Shown piece after piece: positions 44,059 to 52,677 of a stretch of 64,000 bases of DNA. This DNA is from Brevibacillus ruminantium. Its GTDB lineage: Bacteria > Bacillota > Bacilli > Brevibacillales > Brevibacillaceae. The stretch lies in contig NZ_CP098755.1 in assembly GCF_023746555.1 (NCBI RefSeq), forward strand, positions 2,181,001 to 2,245,000. The letters are read 5' to 3'. Every line of letters begins with the position of its first letter. The first letter of the stretch is position 1. Under the pieces are notes generated by a model. That model made no database searches. It was not told the DNA's origin and worked only from the letters and a program-made list of their open reading frames with translations. The position numbers and the translations under genes are program-made.

Positions 44059-44616
44059 ATGAGCGAAGAAGTCGCCTCCAGCCGAACCAAAAATGAGGCA
44101 TGGGAATGGCTTAAGGCACTGGGGATAGCAATCGTATTTGCTTTTTTAATCCGTACCTTTTTGTTTGCTCCGTTTATTGTTGACGGGGATTCCATGCAGT
44201 TCACCTTACATGACCGAGAAAAATTGGTGGTCAATAAAGCGATCTACTATATGACCCAGCCAAAGCCCGGAGATATCGTCGTGTTTCATGCAGAGGCAAA
44301 ACGCGATTATATCAAACGAGTGATCGCGGTGGCGGGAGATACAGTAGAAGTGAAAAATGACCAGTTACTGATAAACGGAAAAGTAGTAGAGGAGCCCTAC
44401 CTGGAGCCGAAGCGGAAAGAAGCCGAGGCGGCAGGTGTTCCCCTGACAGAGGACTTTGGTCCGGTGCATGTCGGTGTGGGACAGGTCTTTGTCATGGGAG
44501 ACAATCGTCGAGACAGCCATGACAGCCGTGCGATCGGTCCGGTGGATATCAGCCTGGTAGTTGGCCGCTCCGAATTTGTATTCTGGCCGCTTGCGGAAAT
44601 TCGGATTACCCGTTAA
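44059..44616 (+). CDS. lepB: Type I signal peptidase
   Basis: A 185-residue protein starting MSEEVASSRTKNEAWEW at 44059 (GGAGGG upstream). One N-terminal anchor (about 17-39), catalytic Ser45 in DGDSMQFTLHD, Lys86 in YIKRVIAVAGD, and MGDNRRDSHDSRAIGPV. Paralogue of the peptidase at 2282-2845. Its place between rplS and rbgA is common in Brevibacillus and Paenibacillus, which supports the taxonomic guess. Confidence 0.95.
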   Translation: MSEEVASSRTKNEAWEWLKALGIAIVFAFLIRTFLFAPFIVDGDSMQFTLHDREKLVVNKAIYYMTQPKPGDIVVFHAEAKRDYIKRVIAVAGDTVEVKNDQLLINGKVVEEPYLEPKRKEAEAAGVPLTEDFGPVHVGVGQVFVMGDNRRDSHDSRAIGPVDISLVVGRSEFVFWPLAEIRITR

Positions 44617-44665
44617 ACCGGTGCAGCGAATGACGTATACAGAGAAGAGAGGCAGGTGAGACGTC

Positions 44666-45556
44666 ATGACGATTCAGTGGTTTCCCGGGCATATGGCGAA
44701 GGCGCGAAGGCAAGTAACGGAAAAGCTGAAGCAGATTGACGTGGTGATCGAGCTGCTAGATTCGCGGCTGCCTTTATCCAGCCGTAATCCCATGATTGAC
44801 GAGATCGTCAGTGAAAAGCCAAGACTGCTTTTGCTGAACAAAGCAGATTTGGCCGACGAGAAAGTGACGGAAGAGTGGGTTCGCTATTTCCGTGAACAAA
44901 ATTTGCGTACACTCCCGATTGACGCGCTGAGCGGCAAAGGGGTAAACAAATTGCCTGAAGTATGCAAAGAACTGGCTGCGGACATGCTGGCCAAACGTAC
45001 AGAGCGAGGGATGCAGGCACGTGCGATCCGGATCATGATTCTCGGCATACCAAACGTCGGGAAATCCTCCCTGATCAATCGGTTGGCGAAGCGTGCTGTT
45101 GCCCAGACAGGTGACCGACCAGCCGTGACCAAAGCCCAGCAATGGGTAAAAATGGGCGATACATTGGAACTGTTGGATACACCGGGAATTTTGTGGCCCA
45201 AATTTGAGGATCAAATGGTAGGGCTGCGCCTGGCTGCAAGCGGCGCGATTAAAGATGAGTTGATTGATTTTACAGAGGTGGCGCTCTTCGCGATTACCTA
45301 CATGATGCATTACTATCCCGAGCGGCTGATCGAGCGTTTCAAACTGAAGGAGCTTCCGGCAGATCGTGTAGAAATGCTGGAGTCTATCGGCAAAAAACGG
45401 GGCTGTCTGATAGCTGGCGGGGAGATCGATTACGACAAGGCAGCCGAGCTGTTTTTGCGTGAGCTCCGCTCAGGAAAGCTGGGGACAGTGACCTTGGAGC
45501 GTCCTGTCGATTGGCAGATGGAAGAACCGATTGGCAAACCGATCGCTTTCTCCTAA
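44666..45556 (+). CDS. rbgA: Ribosome biogenesis GTPase RbgA
   Basis: A 296-residue circularly permuted GTPase: G4 (LLNKADLAD) precedes G1 (GIPNVGKSSLINRL) and G3 (DTPGILWPK). The C-terminal RNA-binding helical domain follows. Homologue of B. subtilis YlqF, needed for late 50S assembly around uL6 and uL16. Confidence 0.96.
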   Translation: MTIQWFPGHMAKARRQVTEKLKQIDVVIELLDSRLPLSSRNPMIDEIVSEKPRLLLLNKADLADEKVTEEWVRYFREQNLRTLPIDALSGKGVNKLPEVCKELAADMLAKRTERGMQARAIRIMILGIPNVGKSSLINRLAKRAVAQTGDRPAVTKAQQWVKMGDTLELLDTPGILWPKFEDQMVGLRLAASGAIKDELIDFTEVALFAITYMMHYYPERLIERFKLKELPADRVEMLESIGKKRGCLIAGGEIDYDKAAELFLRELRSGKLGTVTLERPVDWQMEEPIGKPIAFS

Positions 45557-45580
45557 AAGAATGCTGACGAATCAAGATTC

Positions 45581-45611
45581 ACCTGTCTATCCCCTGGTAG
45601 GCAGGTTTTTT
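45581..45611 (+). terminator. Rho-independent terminator
   Basis: ACCTGTCTA (45581-45589) and TAGGCAGGT (45598-45606) with one G-T pair, followed by a T-run. Confidence 0.85.
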
Positions 45612-45737
45612 CGTATGTATCAATAAAGCTTGCCTGGGACACCGTCATTTGTTTTCTAGTATAATGAATTCATTACATAGTCGGAGGCTTCAAAAACAAC
45701 TGCTTATTTTGAATCGCTCCAGTAAGGTGTGGAATCA

Positions 45738-46514
45738 ATGAATTTGGCAGAAATGTCGATAAAAGAAATACGGGATCAGATAGAAAAAATGGACGAGGTG
45801 TCCAAAGATTTTCTACAATGGTTGCACGAAGATAAACGCAAAGGTGTTAATGAGCTTGCTAGACAGGTTGAGCAAGCGCAGGAAAGAAAAGCGAAGCTGG
45901 CCAGACAGTGGGAAGAGATGACCACGTTTGAACGGGCGCTGCGTGCAGAGGGTTATATCCACCTGCTCGGAATTGACGAAGTGGGACGGGGACCGCTGGC
46001 TGGCCCTGTCGTTGCAGCTGCAGTCAGTCTGCCTGCTGACTTTTACCTGCCCGGACTGAATGATTCGAAAAAACTGCCGGCCGCAACCAGGGAGGCCTTC
46101 TGCGAAGTGATCAAATCGCAGGCTCTTGCTGTGGGTGTCGGGATCGTATCGGCTGATCGAATAGACGAGATCAATATTCTGGAGGCGACAAAAGAGGCGA
46201 TGAAGCTGGCGATCAAGCAAGCGGGCATCATCCCGGACGCTTGCCTGATCGATGCTGTTCAGTTGAAGGATTTGCCTTATAAACAGCTTCCGATAATCGG
46301 CGGAGATGGAAAAAGCGTATCGATCGCGGCGGCTTCGGTTGTCGCCAAAGTGACCCGCGACAAAATGATGAGTGAATACGCAAAAGAGTACCCGCAATAC
46401 AGCTTCGAAAAAAATGCAGGATATGGTACAGCGGAACATCTGTCGGCTCTTGAGCGCTACGGAATGACCCCGATCCATCGGAGGTCTTTTACCGGGGTGA
46501 AGGCGCAGGCCTGA
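45738..46514 (+). CDS. rnhB: Ribonuclease HII
   Basis: A 258-residue protein. The catalytic acidic residues are in GIDEVGRGPLAGPV and in the segment DACLIDAVQL. The first 70 residues form the Bacillus-type helical N-terminal extension (TBP-like substrate-binding domain). It removes ribonucleotides from DNA. ATG 45738 is preferred to GTG 45729. Confidence 0.96.
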   Translation: MNLAEMSIKEIRDQIEKMDEVSKDFLQWLHEDKRKGVNELARQVEQAQERKAKLARQWEEMTTFERALRAEGYIHLLGIDEVGRGPLAGPVVAAAVSLPADFYLPGLNDSKKLPAATREAFCEVIKSQALAVGVGIVSADRIDEINILEATKEAMKLAIKQAGIIPDACLIDAVQLKDLPYKQLPIIGGDGKSVSIAAASVVAKVTRDKMMSEYAKEYPQYSFEKNAGYGTAEHLSALERYGMTPIHRRSFTGVKAQA

Positions 46515-46550
46515 CGAGAGGGTTCCGGGCATTGACAGGGAGGCTATGTC

Positions 46551-48338
46551 ATGTTTTCGCCCGCACAAATGGTCCAATCTCTTATGCAGCGTTCTCATAT
46601 TTCGACGGCCAAGCCGGTGGAATTTACACCTGGTCAGGTTTTCACCGGGGCGATTGTCAGAACCTATCCGGAAAATATGGCGCTGGTCCAAATCGGAGGC
46701 ATGCAGCTCCAGGCAAAGCTGGAGGCCAGTCTGGAGGCGGGACAGCGCGCCTGGCTGCAGGTTCAGCCATCCAGCGGGGTGGTCACGCTTAAAGTACTGC
46801 AGTCTTCTCAAGGCGGAGCCGTAGCGGAGGCGTCGCTGGAAGGCTTGATGAAATCCCTCGGCATTACAGATACAAAAGAAAACAAAGCGATTGTACAAGC
46901 ATTGGTGTCAGCCAATCAGCCGGTGAACAGGGAAATGACCCAGAGCTTTGCAGCGGTCACACAGCGTCTGGGAGGGGATCAAGGAACAGTAGACGCTTTT
47001 CTGCTTGCCTTGAAACGGAATTTGCCGATCACCCCAGAGTCCATCGCGGGGATCAAGGCATTTCTTTCGGAAAAGCCACTGAGTCAGACGATCCAAGCCT
47101 TTCTCCGGCAGGCGGACGAGTGGTGGGACAAAGGTTCAGAATCAGGCAAGGCCAATTCCAATGGAAGCGCTGCTCCGTCCACGATGAGCGGAAACAGCGG
47201 ACAAAGTCAGGCAACCGATCCGCAAGGGACACAGCTGCGCGCAATCATCGGGGCACTTCGGGAAAGCTTGGGGAATCTGGCTGTTTCCTTGCCGCGGGAG
47301 GAGTTATCTCAAGCTGGCACATCTGGTGCATCCGTCATGCAAAATTCTACCCCAGGCCTCGGAGGACCGGGATTTGGTGCGGGAGCAGCATCAGCAGCGG
47401 CAGCCACGACGTTTGGCAAAGCTGGTGCGGAAGCCATGCAAAAGGAGATCACTGCTCATCCCGCTACTACAGGCAATAGCGATGCGGCTAGACAAAGCGA
47501 AATGTCTGGACAACGCCCTGGTGGGACATCTGAACCCTATCTAGGGGGATTGGAGAAGGGGAATAAGAGTGCACTTGCGGGAAAAGCAACCGGAGTCAAA
47601 CTGGATGATCTGCAAGCCACCCAATCCCGCTCTGCAGAGATGAGCGCTTCTTCGGACAGCCTGCAACAAAATCAGTCGGCTTCGGCAGCACGCATAAACC
47701 ACCCGATCCTGGAGATGTTCCGCCAGCTTGGATTATCTCATGAGAGAGAGGTTGCCAATCAGGTGATGGCTGGGGGGCAGGATGCCATCAAGCAGCTAGA
47801 ATCCGTAAAGTCGCTGTTGCTCCAGCTCTCAAGCGGTTCCTTGGGCGGAGTACCCGCCGGATTGCGGGATGCAGCAGATGTGCTTTTACAGCAAATCACA
47901 GGACAACAGCTCATGCTGGCTCAGTCCACACATCAGCCGCTCGCCCAGGTCGTCATGCAAATTCCGATCCGGACACAGGACGGAGAGGATACGGCCTATG
48001 TGCAAATCGAGTCCCGGAAAAAAGGGGGAGGAGAGCTGGACCCGGAAAACTGTCGTTTGTTTTTCCATCTGGACTTGAGCGCGATGGGGACCACGATGCT
48101 GGATGTAAGCATTGTCAATCGGATCGTCAATATTCAGGTATTCAACAACAGCAACTGGGTGGAGCCCTTGGTCCAGAACATGCGGGATAGTCTCGTAGAC
48201 CAACTGCAAGGGGTTGGCTATCAGCTCTCATCCATGCGTGTTCAAAGCATTCCGGAAGCGAAAGGGAGTGTGCAACGGCTCGGAGCCAGCAGCGGGTACA
48301 TGATGAATGATTACAAGGGGGTAGATTTCCGCGTATGA
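46551..48338 (+). CDS. FliK-like (hook-length control C-terminal domain) protein, YlqG position
   Basis: A 595-residue protein with a short structured N-terminus (to about 110, with AMVQIGGMQLQAKLEASL-like barrel strands). A long Gly/Ser/Ala/Gln-rich disordered middle (about 195-375) follows, then a C-terminal domain (about 450-590) resembling the FliK/Flg_hook domain, including LFFHLDLSAMGTTMLDVSIV and MRDSLVDQLQGVGYQLSSM. FliK proteins are exported rulers of the flagellar export gate. It overlaps the FlhB-like gene by 4 bp. Outside a flagellar operon its job is unknown. Confidence 0.7.
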   Translation: MFSPAQMVQSLMQRSHISTAKPVEFTPGQVFTGAIVRTYPENMALVQIGGMQLQAKLEASLEAGQRAWLQVQPSSGVVTLKVLQSSQGGAVAEASLEGLMKSLGITDTKENKAIVQALVSANQPVNREMTQSFAAVTQRLGGDQGTVDAFLLALKRNLPITPESIAGIKAFLSEKPLSQTIQAFLRQADEWWDKGSESGKANSNGSAAPSTMSGNSGQSQATDPQGTQLRAIIGALRESLGNLAVSLPREELSQAGTSGASVMQNSTPGLGGPGFGAGAASAAAATTFGKAGAEAMQKEITAHPATTGNSDAARQSEMSGQRPGGTSEPYLGGLEKGNKSALAGKATGVKLDDLQATQSRSAEMSASSDSLQQNQSASAARINHPILEMFRQLGLSHEREVANQVMAGGQDAIKQLESVKSLLLQLSSGSLGGVPAGLRDAADVLLQQITGQQLMLAQSTHQPLAQVVMQIPIRTQDGEDTAYVQIESRKKGGGELDPENCRLFFHLDLSAMGTTMLDVSIVNRIVNIQVFNNSNWVEPLVQNMRDSLVDQLQGVGYQLSSMRVQSIPEAKGSVQRLGASSGYMMNDYKGVDFRV

Positions 48339-48628
48339 GCAGCACTCCCTTTGACATGGAAAAACGTAAGCAAGCTGTGGCGCTGCGCTATCAGGCCGGG
48401 GTAATGGATGCTCCTACTGTCGTTGCCAAGGGAAAGGGCTATGTCGCAGAAAATTTGTTAAAGGCGGCAAAGGAAAATCAGATTCCGATCCAGGAGGACC
48501 CCTCGTTGGTCGAAGTGCTCGGAAAGCTGGATTTGCATCAGCAGATTCCACCGGAGCTGTATCAGGTAGTGGCAGAGGTTCTCGCTTTTGTCTACCGCCT
48601 GGACAAGGGAGGGAAAAAGAAGGCATGA
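48335..48628 (+). CDS. FlhB C-terminal-domain-like protein (YlqH type)
   Basis: A 97-residue soluble protein aligned with the FlhB/YscU cytoplasmic domain: AVALRYQAGVMDAPTVVAKGKGY, then IPIQEDPSLVEVLGKLDLHQ and IPPELYQVVAEVLAFVYRL. The NPTH self-cleavage site and all membrane helices of true FlhB are missing, so it starts just after the place where FlhB is cut. Known as YlqH (FlhB-like) in B. subtilis, in the same position after rnhB. It may act as a spare specificity-switch partner for the FliK-like protein. Confidence 0.88.
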   Translation: MSSTPFDMEKRKQAVALRYQAGVMDAPTVVAKGKGYVAENLLKAAKENQIPIQEDPSLVEVLGKLDLHQQIPPELYQVVAEVLAFVYRLDKGGKKKA

Positions 48629-49014
48629 CGGATGCCCGCCGCGAACGGGGACAGCAGGGTGAACGCATGGCTGAGCAATACCTGATCCAAAAAGGCCTCC
48701 GATTGCAGGAACGCAATTTTCGGACGGCCCGTGGGGAAATCGACCTCATTTTATGGGACAAGGAGGTCCTGGTCTTTGTCGAGGTCAGGACCCGCAGCAG
48801 CCTGAAATACGGCTCTGCGATTGAGTCCATCACCTGGCAAAAGCAAAAGAAGCTCAGGGAAATGGCACTGGCCTATCTGCAAACAAGGCAAGAGCCCATC
48901 AGACAGTTTCGGTTTGATGTAGTGGGCATTCAGTATGGGCGCTCTGAGGGTCGTTTGGAAGGGCAGACGAATCATTCGCCCGCGATCACACACATCGTCC
49001 ACGCATTTTCATGA
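48625..49014 (+). CDS. yraN: YraN/UPF0102 endonuclease-fold protein
   Basis: A 129-residue protein of the PD-(D/E)xK restriction-like fold. GQQGERMAEQYLIQKG, NFRTARGEIDLILWD and the active-site-like FVEVRTRSSLKYG are the family pattern. Role unknown, linked to Holliday-junction-type nucleases by fold. Overlaps the previous gene by 4 bp; last gene of the operon. Confidence 0.93.
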   Translation: MTDARRERGQQGERMAEQYLIQKGLRLQERNFRTARGEIDLILWDKEVLVFVEVRTRSSLKYGSAIESITWQKQKKLREMALAYLQTRQEPIRQFRFDVVGIQYGRSEGRLEGQTNHSPAITHIVHAFS

Positions 49015-49130
49015 AAAAACGGGCGCCAAATAGGCCGCCCACTGGGGATGCGTCTACAGCAGATAGCTGTGTACCGGCGTACTATGTACTGTACTCGACG
49101 CGATGAAACTCCTCCAAGCACCATCCTTTG

Positions 49131-49158
49131 TCCCTCGGCCCAGCCGGGGGATTTTTTT
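49131..49158 (+). terminator. Rho-independent terminator and intron insertion site
   Basis: A 9-bp stem TCCCTCGGC / GCCGGGGGA with a 3-base loop is followed by seven T. It ends the rnhB-yraN transcript. The intron begins two bases after the T-run. Confidence 0.85.
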
Positions 49159-49715
49159 AGTGCGCCCAGCATGGGCGATAGCTATAGGGTGGAAGTCCCG
49201 AACGGGGGGTGGCTGTCCCAACCGTTAGCTCAAGGCAAGGGTGTCGACCGTGAGGTCGAATCTGAAGGAAGCCAGCGGCAAAATCCCGACCTGAGGTACA
49301 CGAACCCAATTTGAGGCTGTTGTATTCGGGCGAGTCTGCTAAACAAGACAAAGCCCCATACAGCCAAGGGATACAGCAGTAAACTTGGGCAGGTACATGG
49401 GATGAAAGTTATCGTTCTTACCTGGGGAGGTCTGCATGGAACGCCTTCAACTGTTGGTAACCGCCTCCGTAAGGAGGCGCTGAACATGCAGAAGTCAGCA
49501 GAGGCCATAGTACCCGAGTAGAGGACGCTTGAATGGGGAAGGGCTGAACATCAAGTCAGCACGCGATCCATGTCTTTTGTTACGATACGTCGAAGCAGAA
49601 TTCCAGAAAGGAACTACTTTTGAAGAGCAGGGGTGAAGCCCCGAGGGTACAAAAAGAGGGCTGAGTATCGTTCAGCAAACACGGAACCCGCATGTGCGAA
49701 GGAAGGAATATCGTT

Positions 49716-50981
49716 ATGGACTTGCTGGAGAAAGTTTTATCACGGGAAAACTTACGGATGGCACTTCAACGAGTAGAAGCAAACAAAGGTGTTGGTGGAG
49801 TCGATGGTGTTTCAACCGAACAACTACGCGACTATCTACACGAACACTGGCAAACTATCCGTGAGGAATTGGAAAGAGGAACCTATCGACCTTCACCTGT
49901 CCGCAGAGTCGAAATCCCGAAACCTGACGGAGGCGTAAGGTTATTAGGCATTCCCACCGTGGTGGACCGCTTCATCCAGCAAGCCATCCTCCAAGTATTA
50001 ACACCGATCTTCGATCCCACCTTCTCGGAGTCCAGTTACGGATTTCGCCCGAAACGTAGCGCCCACATGGCAGTAAGGAAAGCGCAAGCGTATATCAGGG
50101 AAGGATACAGATTCGTGGTGGACATCGATCTAGAGAAATTCTTTGATCGTGTCAACCATGATATCCTGATGAGCCGCGTGGCTCGTAAAATCCAAGACAA
50201 GCGCCTTCTAAAGCTGATTCGATCCTATCTAAACGCAGGTGTCATGATAAAAGGAATCTGTACTACCTCAAGTGAGGGGACACCGCAAGGTGGACCGCTA
50301 AGCCCACTATTAGCAAATATCTTGCTTGATGATCTGGATAAGGAATTAGAAAAGAGGGGACATCGCTTTTGCCGCTATGCGGACGATTGCAACGTCTACG
50401 TGAAAACAAGACGAGCAGGAGAACGGGTTAAGAAGAGCATGAAAGATTACTTGGAAAAGGTGCTTAGGCTAAAAGTAAATGAGGAGAAAAGTGCGGTGGA
50501 CCGGCCGTGGAAACGTAAATTCCTTGGCTTTAGTTTTACTTTCGTAAAACAGACAACGGTTCGTATCCACCCAAAATCCCTTCTCAAGTTAAAAGAGAAA
50601 ATCCGCACGATCACGAATCCAGTGTGGAGTATCTCGCTTGAGGAACGGGTTGAAAGGTTAAACCAGTATCTCATGGGTTGGATTGGATATTTTGCCCTTG
50701 CAGACGCAAAGGGAATCTTACAATCCATTGAGGAATGGACAAGGCGTAGGCTCCGTCTTTGCTTGTGGACGCAGTGGAAACGAGTGAGAACCAGATATCG
50801 AGAACTCCGTTCTCTTGGTATATCTCACACAAAAGCAATTGAAATTGCAAACACCCGCAAGGGGGCATGGCGTACTACAAAGACTCCGCATATACACAAA
50901 GCCCTCGGCATTGCCTACTGGCAACAACAAGGGCTCAAAAGCTTAACACAGCGATATTTTGACATTCGTCAAGCTTGGTGA
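49716..50981 (+). CDS. ltrA: Group II intron reverse transcriptase/maturase
   Basis: A 421-residue protein starting MDLLEKVLSRENLRMALQRV at 49716 (AAGGAA upstream; the longer frame starts at 49692). Reverse transcriptase blocks: GGVDGVS, YRPSPVRRVEIPKPDGGVR, SSYGFRPKRSAH, VDIDLEKFFDRVNHD, GTPQGGPLSPLLANI and the active site YADD. Domain X maturase follows (about 300-370), then a short DNA-binding end. No HNH endonuclease domain, as usual for class C. The frame is undamaged, so the intron may still be mobile. Confidence 0.96.
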   Translation: MDLLEKVLSRENLRMALQRVEANKGVGGVDGVSTEQLRDYLHEHWQTIREELERGTYRPSPVRRVEIPKPDGGVRLLGIPTVVDRFIQQAILQVLTPIFDPTFSESSYGFRPKRSAHMAVRKAQAYIREGYRFVVDIDLEKFFDRVNHDILMSRVARKIQDKRLLKLIRSYLNAGVMIKGICTTSSEGTPQGGPLSPLLANILLDDLDKELEKRGHRFCRYADDCNVYVKTRRAGERVKKSMKDYLEKVLRLKVNEEKSAVDRPWKRKFLGFSFTFVKQTTVRIHPKSLLKLKEKIRTITNPVWSISLEERVERLNQYLMGWIGYFALADAKGILQSIEEWTRRRLRLCLWTQWKRVRTRYRELRSLGISHTKAIEIANTRKGAWRTTKTPHIHKALGIAYWQQQGLKSLTQRYFDIRQAW

Positions 50982-51051
50982 ACCGCCGTATACCGAACGG
51001 TACGTACGGTGGTGTGAGAGGACGGGGGTTAGCCACCCCCTCCTACTCGAT
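50980..51051 (+). ncRNA. Intron domains V and VI
   Basis: Domain V begins at the reverse transcriptase stop codon and forms a 30-odd nt hairpin with the CGC triad near its base. Domain VI is a GC-rich hairpin (GAGAGGAcGGGGG pairing with CCCCCTCCTaCTC) whose unpaired A is the branch point. The 3' intron end is placed after CTCGAT. Confidence 0.85.
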
Positions 51052-51111
51052 TGTCAGTGACCTTGATCATTTCACGATTTACTACAACCGCCCTAAAGAG
51101 AATGGACCGTT

Positions 51112-51468
51112 TTAACATTTGCAAACCATTAGAACATTGCCATCCGGGTCTCGAAACGTAAACCAATGATCATTTTCGATACCAGTCAATAATTCCACGT
51201 CTTTTTGCTTCAAATCGTGATAAGCGGCTACGATATCATCTGTATTGAAATGGAACAAAGGTCCGTTTCTCCGAGATTCCGCATCAAAAATCCGGCTATC
51301 CAAAACCAAACCCGCATCGCCTTCCATAGGCACACAGTACAAGTGGCCAAATTGAATCTCGCCATGAGCAGGGATATTCAGGAGTCTGCAATACCAATCT
51401 CGAGCCTTTTCGATATTACGGACAGGTACAAAGACTGTACCGATGCGGTTGACAATTGTCCGCGACAT
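51112..51468 (-). CDS. VOC (glyoxalase/bleomycin-resistance) family protein
   Basis: A 118-residue single-unit VOC fold: two beta-alpha-beta-beta-beta modules with VFVPVRNIEKARDWYCRLL at the start and WFTFRDPDGNVLMVC at the end. Metal-ligand positions are H/E-like residues in FGHLYC and FHFNTDD. VOC proteins isomerise, cleave or simply bind small molecules; nothing here identifies the ligand. GAGGAGG precedes ATG 51468. Confidence 0.88.
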   Translation of the reverse strand: MSRTIVNRIGTVFVPVRNIEKARDWYCRLLNIPAHGEIQFGHLYCVPMEGDAGLVLDSRIFDAESRRNGPLFHFNTDDIVAAYHDLKQKDVELLTGIENDHWFTFRDPDGNVLMVCKC

Positions 51469-51516
51469 ATAAACCTCCTCAAGACTTTTTGGACTAGATC
51501 AATAAACACGAACGGC

Positions 51517-51800
51517 TTATCGCAATGATACATACAGGTCAATTTCATTTTCTTCATGGTCTGGTTTGTATCGGTGATCCCAGTATACAAAATCAAACCC
51601 GGAAAAATCATAGCCGGACTTAGAGAGCCAGTTTACCATAGAGAAAAACATAGGTATGATGTAGTTTTGATTCAGGCTCTTTGTGTGTTACCTTGGCAAA
51701 TGTGCCGGCATGAACGGTGTGAGGGATCGGACTTAAGTCACCTCCAGGGATGAATCGTATTGTAATAAGGATACCAAAAATGAAACTTTTTGGATTGTGA
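51517..51800 (-). pseudogene. GyrI-like/AraC effector-binding-domain protein, frameshifted remnant
   Basis: Two minus-strand frames join into the C-terminal half of a GyrI-like small-molecule-binding domain. The first part reads HAGTFAKVTHKEPESKLHHT then YVFLYG. The second continues in another frame as NWLSKSGYDFSGFDFVYWD and ENEIDLYVSLR. Deleting one A of the AAA run at about 51640 restores a continuous frame. The N-terminal half is not recognisable. Such domains bind drugs or gyrase. Confidence 0.65.
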
Positions 51801-51809
51801 ATTCTAAAA

Positions 51810-51842
51810 AAACACAGACCCTTTACGAGCTGGTCTGTGTTT
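51810..51842 (-). terminator. Rho-independent terminator overlapping a stop codon
   Basis: A perfect 11-bp stem, AAACACAGACC (51810-51820) with GGTCTGTGTTT (51832-51842). Read on the minus strand the 5' arm includes the last codons of the 61-residue gene. Confidence 0.85.
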
Positions 51843-52008
51843 GAAGGACTTGATCCCAATGGCGGATCGATTTTTGCAGTTGGTTAATCTCATTCGTGAT
51901 CGCACGCTGGACGATCTTCGGATAATCCTTTTTCTGTTCCTGTAAAAGCTGTTCTACATCAGCAATATATCCTTGGAGTCTCTCTTTGGCAAGCTCTTTT
52001 CTCGACAT
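51823..52008 (-). CDS. Small helical hypothetical protein
   Basis: A 61-residue charged helical protein (MSRKELAKERLQGYIADVEQ at the start) with AGAAGGATG before ATG 52008 and its own terminator. No membrane segment or known motif. Probably a small coiled-coil cytoplasmic protein. Confidence 0.65.
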   Translation of the reverse strand: MSRKELAKERLQGYIADVEQLLQEQKKDYPKIVQRAITNEINQLQKSIRHWDQVLQTQTSS

Positions 52009-52099
52009 GATGGCACATCCTTCTGCTATAAATTGAAACTATCATAGCAATTTTTGCGAAAAGGTTCCATATGGAAATGAAAATAGGTTCCGGAATTGG

Positions 52100-52651
52100 C
52101 TAGACGCGCTCAAGCGGTCGGTGCGGCTCAGAGGGAAGTTCTACACGGATGGAATCACCAGGCCGAACCTCGCCGGAAGTAAGTACGATTCCCATGATGC
52201 CAGCTTTGCGGATAAGATTTCCCTGCTCATCCCGTCCCAGCAGCGCCTGCATGAGACCCTCCTGGAAATGATTCAGTTGGTTGCAGGGATTGCGCAGGCC
52301 AGTGACTTCAATAACGGCAGAACTGCCTACATGTAGTCGCGTTCCGGTTGGCAGGTCGAGAAGCTGGACGCCCCTGGTGGTGATATTTTCACCCATTTGC
52401 CCAGGTAGTACGTCAAAGCCCGACTCTCGCAGCTCGTCAAGAATTTCCGAATGGATCAGGTGAACCTGACGCAGGTTTGGCTGAGTGGGATCTTGAGCTA
52501 CTCTGGAACGATGTTTCACCGTCTCACCCAGGTGTGCGTCACCTTCCACGCCAAGTCCGGTGAGTAGATTAATGGCGTTCTGATTTTGTTTGCTGAAAGA
52601 GTGGGTTGCACTTTTACTCACGGAAATCACGGTACCTGTCTGGTCTTTCAT
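52100..52651 (-). CDS. MOSC domain-containing protein
   Basis: A 183-residue protein starting MKDQTGTVISVSKSATHSFS at 52651 behind GGAGGTG. MOSC features: NLLTGLGVEGDAHLG, VHLIHSEILDEL, PGQMGENITTRG and the conserved Cys in TGLRNPCNQLNHFQ. MOSC domains bind molybdenum cofactor or its sulfur. This compact form is related to YiiM/MOSC-only proteins that reduce N-hydroxylated compounds. No molybdenum genes are near. Confidence 0.9.
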   Translation of the reverse strand: MKDQTGTVISVSKSATHSFSKQNQNAINLLTGLGVEGDAHLGETVKHRSRVAQDPTQPNLRQVHLIHSEILDELRESGFDVLPGQMGENITTRGVQLLDLPTGTRLHVGSSAVIEVTGLRNPCNQLNHFQEGLMQALLGRDEQGNLIRKAGIMGIVLTSGEVRPGDSIRVELPSEPHRPLERV

Positions 52652-52677
52652 ACGAAAGAACACCTCCATGGAGTACG

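Larger units (their letters stand above)
49160..51051 (+). mobile_element. Group IIC intron with reverse transcriptase
   Basis: The 5' end GTGCGCCCAGCATGGGCG and following conserved blocks (AGGGTGGAAGTCCCGAACGG, CAAGGCAAGGGTGTC, ATCTGAAGGAAGCC, ATAGTACCC) match domain I of group IIC introns such as that of Oceanobacillus iheyensis. The reverse transcriptase sits in domain IV. Domain V (about 50981-51014) has the CGC catalytic triad in ACCGCCGTA with a CCGAACGG cap. Domain VI (about 51016-51048) carries a bulged A in CCTACTC, 8 nt from the 3' end. About 1.89 kb; RNA parts look complete. Insertion right after a terminator is the IIC habit. Confidence 0.92.

Noticed and set aside
45662..45675. 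14-bp perfect palindrome TAATGAATTCATTA near rnhB
   Set aside because: About four perfect 14-bp palindromes are expected by chance in 64 kb, and no good -35 lies at proper distance.
49014..49130. Possible small RNA between yraN and the terminator
   Set aside because: Some short complementary stretches exist, but they are most simply the 3' UTR of yraN.
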